The notes: generated by a model not told the origin, from the sequence alone. Counted from the stretch's first letter, positions 16,696-26,096 are shown. The stretch is DNA of 64,000 nucleotides from an uncultured Gammaproteobacteria bacterium (GCA_958295465.1 OY282353.1:5611690-5675689), one strand, 5' to 3'. Numbers and translations: made by a program.

Positions 16696-19386
16696 TCAAT
16701 GCGCCTCGTCCCAGTTGTCCCCGACCCCGATATCGACCACCAGCGGCACCGCGAGATCCGCCGCCCCGCTCATTCGCTCGCGGATGTAAGGCGTCACGTC
16801 CTCGACCGCCTCGCGGGCCACCTCGAACACGAGCTCGTCGTGCACCTGCATGATCATGCGCACCGGCGTCTTCGATTCGGTGATCCACGTATCGAGCACC
16901 AGCATCGCGCGCTTGATGACGTCGGCCGCGGTCCCCTGCATCGGGGCGTTGATCGCGGTGCGCTCCGCGTACTGGCGGCGATGGACGTTGCCGGACCGGA
17001 TCTCCGGCAGGTACAGGCGCCGGCCGAAGACCGTCTCCACGAAGCCCCGCTCGCGCGCTTGTTCGCGCATCTCGTCCATGAACGCCTTGACCCCCGGATA
17101 GCGGGAGAAATAGAGCTCGACGTAGCGTTGCGCCTCGCCACGCTCGATCCCGAGCTGGCGGGCGAGCCCGAACGCGGACATGCCGTAGATCAGCCCGAAG
17201 TTGATCGCCTTCGCGCTCCGCCGCTGCTCATCGCTCACCGGCCCGCCGCCCGCGAAGACCTCGGCCGCGGTCGCCCGGTGGATGTCGGCGCCGGATGCGA
17301 AGGCGTCGAGCAACCCCCGGTCGCCGGAGAGGTGCGCCATGATCCGAAGCTCGATCTGGGAGTAGTCCGCCGCGAGGATGCGGAACCCGGGGTCCGCGAC
17401 GAACGCCTGGCGGATCCGCCGGCCCTCGCCGGTGCGCACGGGGATGTTCTGGAGGTTCGGGTCCGAGGACGAGAGGCGTCCGGTGGCGGCCACCGCCTGG
17501 TGGTAGCTGGTATGGACCCGCCCGGTGCCGGGATTCACGCAGGTCGGCAGGGCGTCGGTGTAGGTCGATTTCAGCTTGCTCATCGCCCGGTGCTCCAGGA
17601 TGAGCTTCGGCAGCTCGTGCTCGAAGGCGAGCTCCTGCAGCACCGACTCCGCCGTCGAGGGCTGGCCCTTGGGGGTCTTCGCCCGCACCGGCAGCCCGAG
17701 CTGGTCGTAGAGGATGGCCTGGATCTGCTTCGCGGACCCGAGGTTGAACGGCCCGCCGGCGCAGGCGTGGGCCGACGCCTCGATCTCGTGCATCCGCTTC
17801 GCGAGCTCCGCGCTCTGCGCGTTGAGCCGCCCGACGTCGATTCGCACCCCGTTGCGCTCGACCCGCGAGAGCACCGGCACCAGCGGCACCTCCACCCGGT
17901 CGCACAGCTCCGCCAGAGAGTCGTGCGCTTCGAGCCGCGGGCGCAGCGCCCGGTGCAGCCGCAGGGTGACGTCCGCGTCCTCCGCTGCGTACGGCCCGGC
18001 CTCCTCGATCGCGATCTCGTTGAAGGAGAGCTGCTTTGCGCCCTTGCCGGCGATGTCCTCGTAGTGGATGGTGCGGTGCCCGAGGTACTTGAGCGCCAGC
18101 GAATCCATGTCGTGGCGGGTGGCCGTGCTGTCGAGCACGTAGGATTCGAGCATCGTGTCGAACGCGATACCGGCGAGCGCCAGACCTGCGCGCGCGAGCA
18201 CGCTCATGTCGTACTTGAGGTTCTGGCCGATCTTCGCCGGTCGTTCGGACTCGATGATCGGGCGCAGCTTCTCCAGCACCACCTCCCGCCCAAGCTGATC
18301 CGGCGCCCCCGGGTAGTCGTGCCCGAAGGGGACGTAGGCGGCGCGCCCGGGCTCGACGGAGAACGAGACCCCGACCAGCTCCGCCCGCATGTAGTCGAGG
18401 CTCGTGGTCTCGGTGTCGAAGGCGATCTCCGGGGCGGTTCGCAGGCGCTCGATCCAGCGGTCGAGGGCGGCTTCGTCGAGCACCGTCTCGTACTCGGCGG
18501 CGAGCGCCTCGGCCGCCGGCTCGCCGTCCGCGTCGAGCAGCTCCCCGAGCCAGGTCTTGAACTCCAGCTCGCCGTAGAGCGCCTTCAGCGTCTCCACGTC
18601 CGGCTCCCGGAGCTCCAGATCGAGCGGGCCGGCGTCGAGCGACACGTCGCGGAGAATCGTCACCAGCTCCTTCGAAAGCGGGATCCGGTCGACGCTCGCC
18701 CGCAGGTTCTCCCCCACCTTGCCCTTGACCTCATCGGCGTGTGCCACGAGGTTCTCCAGCGTGCCGTACTGGGCGAGCCACTTCGCCGCGGTCTTCGGCC
18801 CCACCTTGGGAACCCCGGGGACGTTGTCCACCGTGTCGCCGACCAGCGCGAGATAGTCGACGATCGACTCCGGCGGCACGCCGAACTTGCCCTTCACCCC
18901 GGCCGCATCGAGGACCGCCCCGTCCATGGTGTTGACCATGGTGACGCGATCGTCCACGAGCTGGGCCATGTCCTTGTCCCCGGTGGACACCAGCACGTCG
19001 AGCCCCGCCTCCTTGCCTCGCTCGGCGAGGGTGCCGATGACGTCATCGGCCTCCACCCCGCCCACCTCCAGCACCGGGAAGCCGAGCGCGCGCACGATGG
19101 CATGGATGGATTCGAGCTGGGCGCGCAGCTCCCCGGGCATGGGCGGCCGGTTCGCCTTGTACTCGGGATACAGATCGTCGCGGAAGGTCTTGCCCTTGGC
19201 GTCGAAGATCACCGCCGCGAGCTCGGGCGCGACCTCCGCCTCGAGCCGCTTCAGCATGTTGGTCATGCCGTAGGCCGCTCCGGTGGGCCGGCCCTTGGAG
19301 TTGGTGAGTGCGGGCAGCGCGTGGAACGCGCGGTACAGGTACGAGGAGCCGTCCACCAGGACGAGACAGCGGCGGGTCGCGGACAT
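16696..19386 (-). CDS. polA: DNA polymerase I
   Basis: 896 residues, full length. N-terminal 5'-3' exonuclease domain (LVDGSSYLYRAFHALPALTN; GGVEADDVIGTLAERG), middle 3'-5' exonuclease domain (APEIAFDTETTSLDYM, with the catalytic DxE kept, and PAKIGQNLKYDMSVL), and C-terminal polymerase domain: LQNIPVRTGEGRRIRQAF (motif 1), ILAADYSQIELRIMAHLSGD (motif A), INFGLIYGMSAFGL (motif B), MQVHDELVFEVA (motif C). It fills gaps in repair and removes RNA primers. Its neighbour DUF2782 gene is a common gammaproteobacterial arrangement. A fragment of its 3' end is duplicated at 10009-10050. Confidence 0.98.
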   Translation of the reverse strand: MSATRRCLVLVDGSSYLYRAFHALPALTNSKGRPTGAAYGMTNMLKRLEAEVAPELAAVIFDAKGKTFRDDLYPEYKANRPPMPGELRAQLESIHAIVRALGFPVLEVGGVEADDVIGTLAERGKEAGLDVLVSTGDKDMAQLVDDRVTMVNTMDGAVLDAAGVKGKFGVPPESIVDYLALVGDTVDNVPGVPKVGPKTAAKWLAQYGTLENLVAHADEVKGKVGENLRASVDRIPLSKELVTILRDVSLDAGPLDLELREPDVETLKALYGELEFKTWLGELLDADGEPAAEALAAEYETVLDEAALDRWIERLRTAPEIAFDTETTSLDYMRAELVGVSFSVEPGRAAYVPFGHDYPGAPDQLGREVVLEKLRPIIESERPAKIGQNLKYDMSVLARAGLALAGIAFDTMLESYVLDSTATRHDMDSLALKYLGHRTIHYEDIAGKGAKQLSFNEIAIEEAGPYAAEDADVTLRLHRALRPRLEAHDSLAELCDRVEVPLVPVLSRVERNGVRIDVGRLNAQSAELAKRMHEIEASAHACAGGPFNLGSAKQIQAILYDQLGLPVRAKTPKGQPSTAESVLQELAFEHELPKLILEHRAMSKLKSTYTDALPTCVNPGTGRVHTSYHQAVAATGRLSSSDPNLQNIPVRTGEGRRIRQAFVADPGFRILAADYSQIELRIMAHLSGDRGLLDAFASGADIHRATAAEVFAGGGPVSDEQRRSAKAINFGLIYGMSAFGLARQLGIERGEAQRYVELYFSRYPGVKAFMDEMREQARERGFVETVFGRRLYLPEIRSGNVHRRQYAERTAINAPMQGTAADVIKRAMLVLDTWITESKTPVRMIMQVHDELVFEVAREAVEDVTPYIRERMSGAADLAVPLVVDIGVGDNWDEAH

Positions 19387-19830
19387 GGGGGGCTTCGCTG
19401 CCGGTTCGGTCGGGGAGCGCCGGGGGTGCTGCCGCCGGTGCGGATGCGGTCAGTATAGCGCCGGGTGGACGGGATACGGGGCCGTGCGCCCCTCTCCCCT
19501 GGCCCCGGCCCGAAACCGGTGTGGAAGGATATGTGCGGCACCACCGTCTTCGATGGCGGACAGACGGGCGATATCTCTCTCGCGGCTGTCGCCCGGCGTC
19601 CGGACCATCGGTGAAATGTTCGAGCCGGGCCGAATAATCGGCGAGCCGCCGGGGGTGTGGACAACCCGGAGCAAGTGGCGGATGCTGTCTCCATTGCCGG
19701 GGGCGCCCGGCCCGGCGTCCGGGGTCCTGGCCCGGCAGGCGCCTGCTTCGCATCCGGGAGCACGGCGCCCGCCTTCTCGCTGCCTTGCCGGTGCGCCGAT
19801 GGGTGCGTTCACGTTTCGGAGGCGACACTC
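19387..19830. other. Intergenic region between polA and the DUF2782 gene
   Basis: 444 nt of divergent promoter region. No coding sequence is supported on either strand. A good Shine-Dalgarno (GGAGG, 19818-19822) belongs to the DUF2782 gene. No clear sigma-70 boxes were identified. Confidence 0.5.
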
Positions 19831-20211
19831 ATGAACCGCATGTCCTTCGCCGTCCCCGCCGTTCTTCCGGCGCTCCTGCTCGCCACCGCGTCCGGAGCCG
19901 CCGCCCAGACCCGGCCCGGGAACGTCGAGCCCGTTCCCGACGGGCCACCCGCCCTGCCGCCCCGGGTGACGAGCGGCGAAACGCTGGAGCCGCGGGCGCA
20001 CGCCGTCGCGCGGGAGCACGAGACCATCACCGAGTACCGGGTCAACGGCCATCTGCGGGCGGTCAGGGTCGATCCCGACGGATTTCCCGCGTACTGGTTC
20101 ATCGACGCCGACGGGGACGGCCAGATCGACACCGACGGGACCGCGCGGCCCGGCGGCGGCCTCGACTCGGCGGGCGAGCTGAGGCCGTACTGGATGATCT
20201 TCAGTTGGTGA
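19831..20211 (+). CDS. DUF2782 family periplasmic protein
   Basis: 126 residues. ATG 19831 lies 8 nt after GGAGG. A signal peptide is evident: MNRMSFAVPAVLPALLLATA followed by AAAQ. The mature part has a Pro-rich linker and the DUF2782 core EHETITEYRVNGHLRAVRVD then FPAYWFIDADGDGQIDTD. This family is found beside polA in many gammaproteobacteria; its function is not known. The DxDxDGxxD stretch resembles a calcium-binding loop. Confidence 0.82.
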   Translation: MNRMSFAVPAVLPALLLATASGAAAQTRPGNVEPVPDGPPALPPRVTSGETLEPRAHAVAREHETITEYRVNGHLRAVRVDPDGFPAYWFIDADGDGQIDTDGTARPGGGLDSAGELRPYWMIFSW

Positions 20212-20259
20212 GCGCGCTGCCGGAGGGCCGGCGCCGACACACCCGGCAGCTCCCGGTCC

Positions 20260-22002
20260 TCAGCGTCCGCCGCGGTTCAACTCGTCGATGAGGGCGAGGC
20301 GCGTGGTGGAGTAGGTGGAGCGCAGGATACGCCGCGTGAACTTCCGGGCCGGAGCGACCCGCGTCTCGCCGATGATCTGCTTCACCTCCAGCAGCGCGTT
20401 CGGGTGCACCGAGAACTCCCGCAGCCCCATGCCGAGGAGCAGCTTCGTGTAGCGTGCATCGCCGGCCATCTCTCCGCACATCGCGACCGGGATGCCTGCC
20501 TTGCGCCCTGCCGCGATGGTGGTCGCGACCAGCCGCAGCACCGCGGGATGCAGCGGGTCGTAGAGGTAGCTCACCTCGTCGTCGATGCGATCGATGGCGA
20601 TCGTGTACTGGATCAGGTCGTTGGTTCCGATCGAGAGGAAGTCGAGCCGGCGGGCGAAGATGTCCGCGCAGATGGCGGCGGCGGGGACCTCGATCATCGC
20701 CCCCACCGGCATCGACGTGTCGTAAAGCTCATCCCGCGCATCCAGCTCCCGCTTGCAGTCGCGCACGATCCGCAGCACCTGATCGAGCTCGGTGGTGGTC
20801 GCGAGCATCGGGATCATCATGCGCACCGGACCGCTCGCCGATGCCCGCAGGATGGCCCGGATCTGCGGCCGGAACAGGCTCTGCTCCTTCAGGCACAGCC
20901 GCACCGCGCGCAGGCCGAGAGCGGGGTTCGACGTGGCCGGCGCACCGGGGCGCGCCCCGTCCACCTGCTTGTCCGCCCCGAGATCGAGGGTGCGGATGGT
21001 CACCGGCGCCCCCTTCAGCGCGGCGACGAGCTCCGAGTACGCCTCGAACTGCTCCTGCTCGTCCGGCGGTTCACGACGGTTCATGAACAGGAACTCGGTG
21101 CGATAGAGACCGACCCCGGCCGCGCCGTCCCGCACCGCACCGGCGGACTCGCCGGGCAGCTCGACGTTGGCCTGCAGCACCACCGGCTCCCCGTCCGCGG
21201 TCACCGTCGGCGTCGAGCGCAGCTTGCGCCTTGCGGCCCCGATGCGCTCGATCCCGCGCCGGCGACGTTCGTAGAACCACTTGACGACGTCGGCCGGGGA
21301 AACGATGACGACTCCTTCGCGACCGTCGAGCACCACCTCGTCGCCGTCGCGCAGCAGCGCCGCCGAGCGATGCAGACCCACCACCGCGGGGATGTTCAGG
21401 CTGCGGGCGAGAATGGCGGTATGCGAGTTCGGGCCGCCGAACTCGGTCATGAACCCCGCGACGCCCTGGTGCTGCATGAGCACGGTGTCGGCCGGGGTCA
21501 GATCGTCGGCGCAGATGATCCTGCCGGTGGCGGCATCGCCCGGTGGCGGCTTCTTCCGGGGTCCGCCTTGCAGGTGTATCTGCACCCGGTTGACGACGTG
21601 CTCGACGTCGTCCTTGCGCGTGCGCAGGTACGGATCGTCCATCGCGTCGAAGACCGCGACCAGCGCATCGCGCTCCAGCTTGAGGGCCCACTCCGCATTG
21701 CATCGCATCTCGCGGATATAGGTGATGGGGGCCTTCGAGATGGCCTCGTCCTCGAGCATCAGCAGGTGGGTGTCGATGAACGCGGCGATCTCCCTCCGCG
21801 TCCCTTCGGGGATCCGGGCCTTCACCGCGCGGAGATCAAGGCCCGCGGCATCCACCGCCCGCCGGAACCGCTCGACCTCGGCCTCGACCTGCGACGGATC
21901 GAGCGTGCGTTCGGTCGCCTCCGGCCGGCCGCGGTCCACCACGCGCACCCGCCCGATCGCGATGCCCTTGGAGGCGCTGATGCCGTGGATGGTGAACGTC
22001 AT
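20260..22002 (-). CDS. ptsI: PTS enzyme I (PEP-protein phosphotransferase)
   Basis: 580 residues from ATG 22002 (MTFTIHGISASKGIAIGRV), the usual length. It takes phosphate from PEP onto a His and passes it to HPr. Seen: the active-site His in FGGPNSHTAILARSLNIPAV near residue 195, GLYRTEFLFMNR, the PEP-binding barrel with IGTNDLIQYTIAIDR, and GIPVAMCGEMAGD with the catalytic Cys. It lies downstream of the HPr gene on the same strand with a 178-bp gap. No sugar-specific enzyme II is in the window, so a regulatory PTS is plausible. The open frame extends upstream of the ATG but that part is not conserved. Confidence 0.95.
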   Translation of the reverse strand: MTFTIHGISASKGIAIGRVRVVDRGRPEATERTLDPSQVEAEVERFRRAVDAAGLDLRAVKARIPEGTRREIAAFIDTHLLMLEDEAISKAPITYIREMRCNAEWALKLERDALVAVFDAMDDPYLRTRKDDVEHVVNRVQIHLQGGPRKKPPPGDAATGRIICADDLTPADTVLMQHQGVAGFMTEFGGPNSHTAILARSLNIPAVVGLHRSAALLRDGDEVVLDGREGVVIVSPADVVKWFYERRRRGIERIGAARRKLRSTPTVTADGEPVVLQANVELPGESAGAVRDGAAGVGLYRTEFLFMNRREPPDEQEQFEAYSELVAALKGAPVTIRTLDLGADKQVDGARPGAPATSNPALGLRAVRLCLKEQSLFRPQIRAILRASASGPVRMMIPMLATTTELDQVLRIVRDCKRELDARDELYDTSMPVGAMIEVPAAAICADIFARRLDFLSIGTNDLIQYTIAIDRIDDEVSYLYDPLHPAVLRLVATTIAAGRKAGIPVAMCGEMAGDARYTKLLLGMGLREFSVHPNALLEVKQIIGETRVAPARKFTRRILRSTYSTTRLALIDELNRGGR

Positions 22003-22180
22003 CGTCTTCAGACCAGCCTGTGTCCCTCGCTCCGGCAGAACCGGAACCGGAACCGGGACTTTATTCGGACTCCGAAGTCCGCTCATGAATTTCTTCGGTA
22101 TCGTTCCTGATCCGGTATGACGGGAACAGAGGCCTGCGCATTCTATTCGCCATTTCGTGGCTTGACGGATGGAAGATCGC

Positions 22181-22459
22181 CTACTCCGGCTCCTCGAACC
22201 GCCCGGAGACGAGCCGTTCGACGGCGTCCACGGCCTCGGCGGCATCGTCTCCCCGGGCCACGACCTCGATACTCGTTCCTTTCGAAGCAGCGAGCATCAT
22301 CACGCGCATGATGCTCTTCGCGTCGACCTCGCGCCCTTCCCGGCGGATGCTGATCCTGGATCCAAAACGCGACGTGAGCTCGACGAGCTTCGCCGCGGCC
22401 CGGGCGTGCAGCCCCAGCTTGTTGACGATCATCAACGTCCTGCGGACTTCACCGCCCAC
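22181..22459 (-). CDS. ptsH: Phosphocarrier protein HPr
   Basis: 92 residues from GTG 22459 (an ATG 30 nt further in is the other option). The phosphorylated His is in VNKLGLHARAAAKLVELTSR; the regulatory Ser region is DAKSIMRVMMLAASKGTSIE, so the Ser used by HPr kinase in some bacteria is present. It accepts phosphate from enzyme I encoded next. Its start overlaps the end of hemD by 11 bp, so it may be co-transcribed with the hem gene, an unusual coupling. Confidence 0.9.
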   Translation of the reverse strand: MGGEVRRTLMIVNKLGLHARAAAKLVELTSRFGSRISIRREGREVDAKSIMRVMMLAASKGTSIEVVARGDDAAEAVDAVERLVSGRFEEPE

Positions 22460-23258
22460 CGCGGCACCCGTTCCCGCCTTGCCGGATGCCACCCCCCATG
22501 CCGCGCACCGTCGCCTCGACGATCGATGCGCCGTCCGCGCCTTCCGCCACCGTGACCCGCGACAGGTTCCGCGCCCGCGCGATGCCGGCGATCCGCTCGC
22601 TGGCGGTGACGAGCAGGCGGCGCGAGAGCCAGGGCGCGGTCCAGGGCGCCGCACCGAGGAGGTTGTCGAGCGCCTCGACGCTGGTGGCGGTCACGACGTC
22701 GATCGACTCGCGCACGCCGTCGAGCGTCGCGGCGAGCGGCGGCGGCGCCCGCCGGCGGTAGACGTCCGCCTCGATCACCTCGGCGCCGCGCCGGCGCAGC
22801 TCACGCGCGAGCAGCCCGCGTCCACCCTCACCCTTGACGATCGCGACGAGCCGGCCGTTCACCCGCTCCGCGCCGAGCTCCGGACAGGCGAGCAGTCCTT
22901 CGCTGTCGAACCGGCCGGCCGGCGTGCGGACACCGTCGACGCGGCGCACGCGCAACGCCTCGGCCGTCGCCCGTCCGACCGCGAGCGCCGCCGGCGGCAA
23001 TCCGTCCGGTGACATGTCCGGCGCGAGGCCGAAAAACCCCTCCACCGCGTTCACGCTGGTGAACACGACGACCGCGACGCCGGACAGCCGCTCGCGGAGC
23101 CGTTCGGCCGATGCCCTGTCCGCCACCGGCGCGATGACGATCGCGGGTATGCAAACCGGGATGGCGCCTTCGCCGGCGAACGTCTCCGCGAGCCGCCCCG
23201 CCGCGGGCTCGGGCCGGGTCACGAGCACCCGCACGCCGGGCAGGCGTTGCGCACTCAC
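22449..23258 (-). CDS. hemD: Uroporphyrinogen-III synthase
   Basis: 269 residues from GTG 23258, 7-8 nt after GGAGG. Cyclises hydroxymethylbilane to uroporphyrinogen III in tetrapyrrole synthesis. Seen: the first domain GVRVLVTRPEPAAGRLAETF, VVVFTSVNAVEGFFGLAP, and the second domain GRLVAIVKGEGGRGLLAREL, DVVTATSVEALDNLL and LLVTASERIAGIAR. The family is poorly conserved but these landmarks fit. hemC, usually directly upstream, is 2.8 kb away and separated by a defence-type ATPase and gene remnants. The start overlaps the preceding remnant (GTGA). Confidence 0.9.
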   Translation of the reverse strand: MSAQRLPGVRVLVTRPEPAAGRLAETFAGEGAIPVCIPAIVIAPVADRASAERLRERLSGVAVVVFTSVNAVEGFFGLAPDMSPDGLPPAALAVGRATAEALRVRRVDGVRTPAGRFDSEGLLACPELGAERVNGRLVAIVKGEGGRGLLARELRRRGAEVIEADVYRRRAPPPLAATLDGVRESIDVVTATSVEALDNLLGAAPWTAPWLSRRLLVTASERIAGIARARNLSRVTVAEGADGASIVEATVRGMGGGIRQGGNGCRGGR

Positions 23259-23746
23259 CGGTCCGCCTCCGCACGGATCCGTGCGAATCGATCCCACGGT
23301 TCCCGGGGCACTTGCGCCGCGCCTGTCCACCAGGGGTTGCCGGCGGCTTCCGGCGGCTGCGCACCTCTCCCTGATGCGGCATGGGTCGCTCTCATGAGCA
23401 TCACGCAGTTCGTATTCGATCTCTTTCCGGTAATGCTGGGCATGCATTCCCGCCGCCAGTAGCGCAGCAGCTCCACGGTGGTGCGGGTCACCCCGCCTTC
23501 GCCGCGCAACGCCAGGGGCCGCCATTCGGCGAGCTTGGCGCGGATCCGGTTGACCAGCTTCAGCTCGATGGCCGTTCCGATTCCCTCGTCCTGCGACGGC
23601 TCGCGCCCCGGCTGCCGGTAGAAGTACATGGCCGCCCGCCGGCCCGCCCGCCGCTCCGGCGGATCGTGCTCGGTGATCCACCAGTGCGCTTCCGGCTCCT
23701 CGAACGGCGAGTTGAGGATGGGTTCGGGGACCTCGTGCGCGTTCAT
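23255..23746 (-). pseudogene. Truncated restriction endonuclease (type III-like N-terminus)
   Basis: 164 codons from ATG 23746, whose ATGA overlaps the stop of the upstream ATPase gene. The first about 100 residues (LNSPFEEPEAHWWITEH, YFYRQPGREPSQDEGIG, ELKLVNRIRAKLAEWRPLAL, GGVTRTTVELLRYWRR) match the N-terminus of type III-like restriction helicases, which are near 900 residues or longer. After RYWRR the homology is lost and the frame runs on to a stop overlapping hemD. The helicase and nuclease domains are gone, so it should be inactive. Confidence 0.7.
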
Positions 23747-25458
23747 GGCTCGGTCCCGAAGGCGCGGCAGATCGCATCGAGCTTTTCCACGACTTCCGGG
23801 TGGATCTCCTCGGGGCGCATCCCCGCCGCGATCTCGTGGTGGCGGGTGCAAGGCAGGCCGCGGAGTCCGGCTGCATCCAGCAACGGAGGGATGAGTCGCG
23901 TGCGGGCCTTGGTCGTGTTCAAGAATTCATGGTCACCGAGCGGGTCCCTCACCACCGCCGGCGGGAACTCGTCGCGCCAGTACGCGAGCATGTCCTCGAC
24001 GTGCGCCGCGGCGGAATCGGTTCCGACCACCGCCTCGACGAAGCGGGCGAGCGCATCCGGGTGGACGAGATAGCTCTCGATCTCGTAGCGGCGCCAGCGG
24101 AGCCGCTGCAACCCGGCGCCCGTGATCTCCGTGTCCGGGACGGACGGCTGTGCATCGCCGTCGTGCAGTTCAAGCCCGGGAAGCCCCTCGCGCACGAGCT
24201 GCAATGCGTCGAAGTGATCGCGCGCCCTGATCCCCGGTCGTCCCTCCTGCGCCTGGAAGACCAACGGCTTCCACATCAGTTCGGTATCGAGCAGGCCCGC
24301 GGCTCGGTGTTCCAGGTTCGCCGCCCAGGCGCGCAGAATGTTGATGTCCGTGTAGTCCTCGACGTAGAGGATGCCGCGCACCCTCAGCGCCTGCATGACG
24401 TCCGCGTTGCTCAACACGCGAAGCGAGGAAATGAGCCGGCTGCGCTCGTTGGTGTCGGCGACCATCCTCGGTCTATCGAGCATGACGCATAGCTCGCGGG
24501 GCTCGACGGCGTTGATGACGACTTCGGAGTGTGTCGCAACGATGAGTTGCGATCGCTGCCGGGCGGCTACGGTCCGTAGTTCGTGATAGATGGCGTCCTG
24601 GAGAATGACGTGCAGATGCGCATCCGGCTCATCCAGAAGCAGCACGGCGCCTTGCCGCGTGTTCAGGAAGGCGAGCAGCATCAATATCTGTTGAAACCCG
24701 CTGCCCGCGCTCGCGATGTCCAGCCGCGGCCCGCCCTCGGTCATGGTGTATTCCGCGAGGATATGGGCGCCACTCGCGTCGGGTGGCAGGAGGTCGTAGC
24801 CGAACAGCTTGCTGATGGACGCTTTGAGCGCGCCCCACGCGCGTTCGTTCCGGCTCGCCTCCGCAAGCAGATTGCGCAGCACCTCGCCGGGGCGGCCGAG
24901 GCCGAGAAGCTGTTCGATTTTCGGCGGATGGAAGAGTGGTTCCTCGGTCCCGAGTCCGGTCATCGGAGGCACGAACACCGTTCGCAGATCGAGCTCCCGC
25001 AGCAGGCTGGCTTTTTCTTTAGCCGACTCTTTTGTCGTGGGCCGGGAAGCCGTACTCGCCTTCGGTATGGCAATCGTCTTCGCCTGGGGACGGACATGAA
25101 TTTGTTCGGTGCTGTCGGCGGTGAACTCCATCGTCACCGACCAGCCGGCATCGTGCCGGAGCTCGATCTCGATCTGTCCCCGATATCGTCGATCCGTCCA
25201 CAACAGATCGAAGCTCCGCAGAGGAACCGCCGAAAACGCCTGCCGGGCGACCGGCGCACGGCCATAGGCCAAGCCCCGGCGCAGTCGGAAGTCGTTGAGC
25301 TCTCGCCACCGCCGTAGCGCCAGCGACCATGAGGCGATTGCCTGGAGCACCGTGGTCTTGCCGGTGTTGTTGGGGCCAGCCAGCACTACGTGGTCGGGCA
25401 GGCGGAATTCCATCTCCTCGAAACGCTTGAAGCCGCGAATGCGGACCGTGTGGATCAT
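23743..25458 (-). CDS. OLD-like AAA ATPase, probable defence gene
   Basis: 571 residues. An SMC/RecF-type ATPase: MIHTVRIRGFKRFEEMEFRL, Walker A VVLAGPNNTGKTTVLQAIAS, ABC signature DIASAGSGFQQILML, Walker B GAVLLLDEPDAHLH and the H-loop IVATHSEVVIN. After about residue 370 a TOPRIM-like stretch begins (RGILYVEDYTDINILRAWA), as in OLD nucleases. Gene order ATPase then restriction-type endonuclease, with an ATGA overlap, suggests they were one defence operon; the partner is now truncated. The pair is inserted between hemC and hemD. Whether the ATPase alone is active is unknown. Confidence 0.78.
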   Translation of the reverse strand: MIHTVRIRGFKRFEEMEFRLPDHVVLAGPNNTGKTTVLQAIASWSLALRRWRELNDFRLRRGLAYGRAPVARQAFSAVPLRSFDLLWTDRRYRGQIEIELRHDAGWSVTMEFTADSTEQIHVRPQAKTIAIPKASTASRPTTKESAKEKASLLRELDLRTVFVPPMTGLGTEEPLFHPPKIEQLLGLGRPGEVLRNLLAEASRNERAWGALKASISKLFGYDLLPPDASGAHILAEYTMTEGGPRLDIASAGSGFQQILMLLAFLNTRQGAVLLLDEPDAHLHVILQDAIYHELRTVAARQRSQLIVATHSEVVINAVEPRELCVMLDRPRMVADTNERSRLISSLRVLSNADVMQALRVRGILYVEDYTDINILRAWAANLEHRAAGLLDTELMWKPLVFQAQEGRPGIRARDHFDALQLVREGLPGLELHDGDAQPSVPDTEITGAGLQRLRWRRYEIESYLVHPDALARFVEAVVGTDSAAAHVEDMLAYWRDEFPPAVVRDPLGDHEFLNTTKARTRLIPPLLDAAGLRGLPCTRHHEIAAGMRPEEIHPEVVEKLDAICRAFGTEP

Positions 25459-25540
25459 GCTGTCTCTCCCCCATTGTTACATAAATCAAAGATCTGTCAT
25501 GCCCTCGCTTTCGCGAGGACAGGCTCCGCGGGCTCAGTAC

Positions 25541-25565
25541 GTCATTCCCGCGGAAGCGGGAATCC
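25541..25565. repeat. dRS3-like palindromic repeat (left copy)
   Basis: GTCATTCCCGCGGAAGCGGGAATCC contains the palindrome ATTCCC-N8-GGGAAT. An inverted copy lies at 25867-25891, so the two flank a GIY-YIG remnant. A third copy is inside the DUF1156 methylase gene (49703-49727). Confidence 0.75.
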
Positions 25566-25568
25566 ATT

Positions 25569-25832
25569 TCAATCAATCTCATTATACAAGTCTCTCCATG
25601 TCGGATTACTCTCCTCAATCAACCCAATCTTCCACACCCGATTCCATTTCTTGATCGCCTTTTCTCTCTGGATGGCACTTTCCATAGATTCATGAATCTC
25701 GTACCAAACCAATCGGTGAACACTGTCACGTTTCGTGAATCCTTCCACAAAATGATTCTTGCGTTGCCAGATCCGCTGAATGAGATTCGACGTGACACCG
25801 ACATACAGAGTGACATTGGATTTACTTGCAAG
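25569..25832 (-). pseudogene. GIY-YIG nuclease-domain gene lacking its start
   Basis: The minus frame reads LASKSNVTLYVGVTSNLIQR, then FVEGFTKRDSVHRLVWYEIH, ESAIQREKAIKKWNRVWKIG and NPTWRDLYNEID to a TGA at 25569. This is a small GIY-YIG protein (usually about 95 residues) missing only its first 5-8 residues: a TAA lies just upstream of LASK and there is no in-frame Met. The region has a lower GC content than its neighbours. It is bracketed by dRS3-like repeats, an association suggesting joint spread. Confidence 0.75.
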
Positions 25833-25866
25833 GATTTAAACACATGGAATTTTCATACAAATCTCT

Positions 25867-25891
25867 GGATTCCCGCTTTCGCGGGAATGAC
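25867..25891. repeat. dRS3-like palindromic repeat (right copy)
   Basis: GGATTCCCGCTTTCGCGGGAATGAC, inverted relative to 25541-25565. Differs at one base from the copy at 49703-49727. Confidence 0.75.
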
Positions 25892-26096
25892 GAGGAATGA
25901 CGGCCTGAAGAAGACCATTGGCGCGTGTGGCTTACCCTCACTGGCAGTGAACTCGAGCCACACGCTGCTTCGGTCTGAAACCCCCCATATTTTGTGCAGC
26001 GAACGCATGTATGGACAGGCATTTCATGCAACTGGCAGGTCCCCTTCGATTGCCTCCCACCCTCTCCGCGACACCGCGTCCGCCGGCGCCGCCCGC

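Noticed and set aside
16699..19458. 919-codon open frame antisense to polA
   Set aside because: Same reason: a shadow of the conserved polymerase codon pattern.
20404..22110. 568-codon open frame antisense to ptsI
   Set aside because: Shadow frame of a highly conserved gene.
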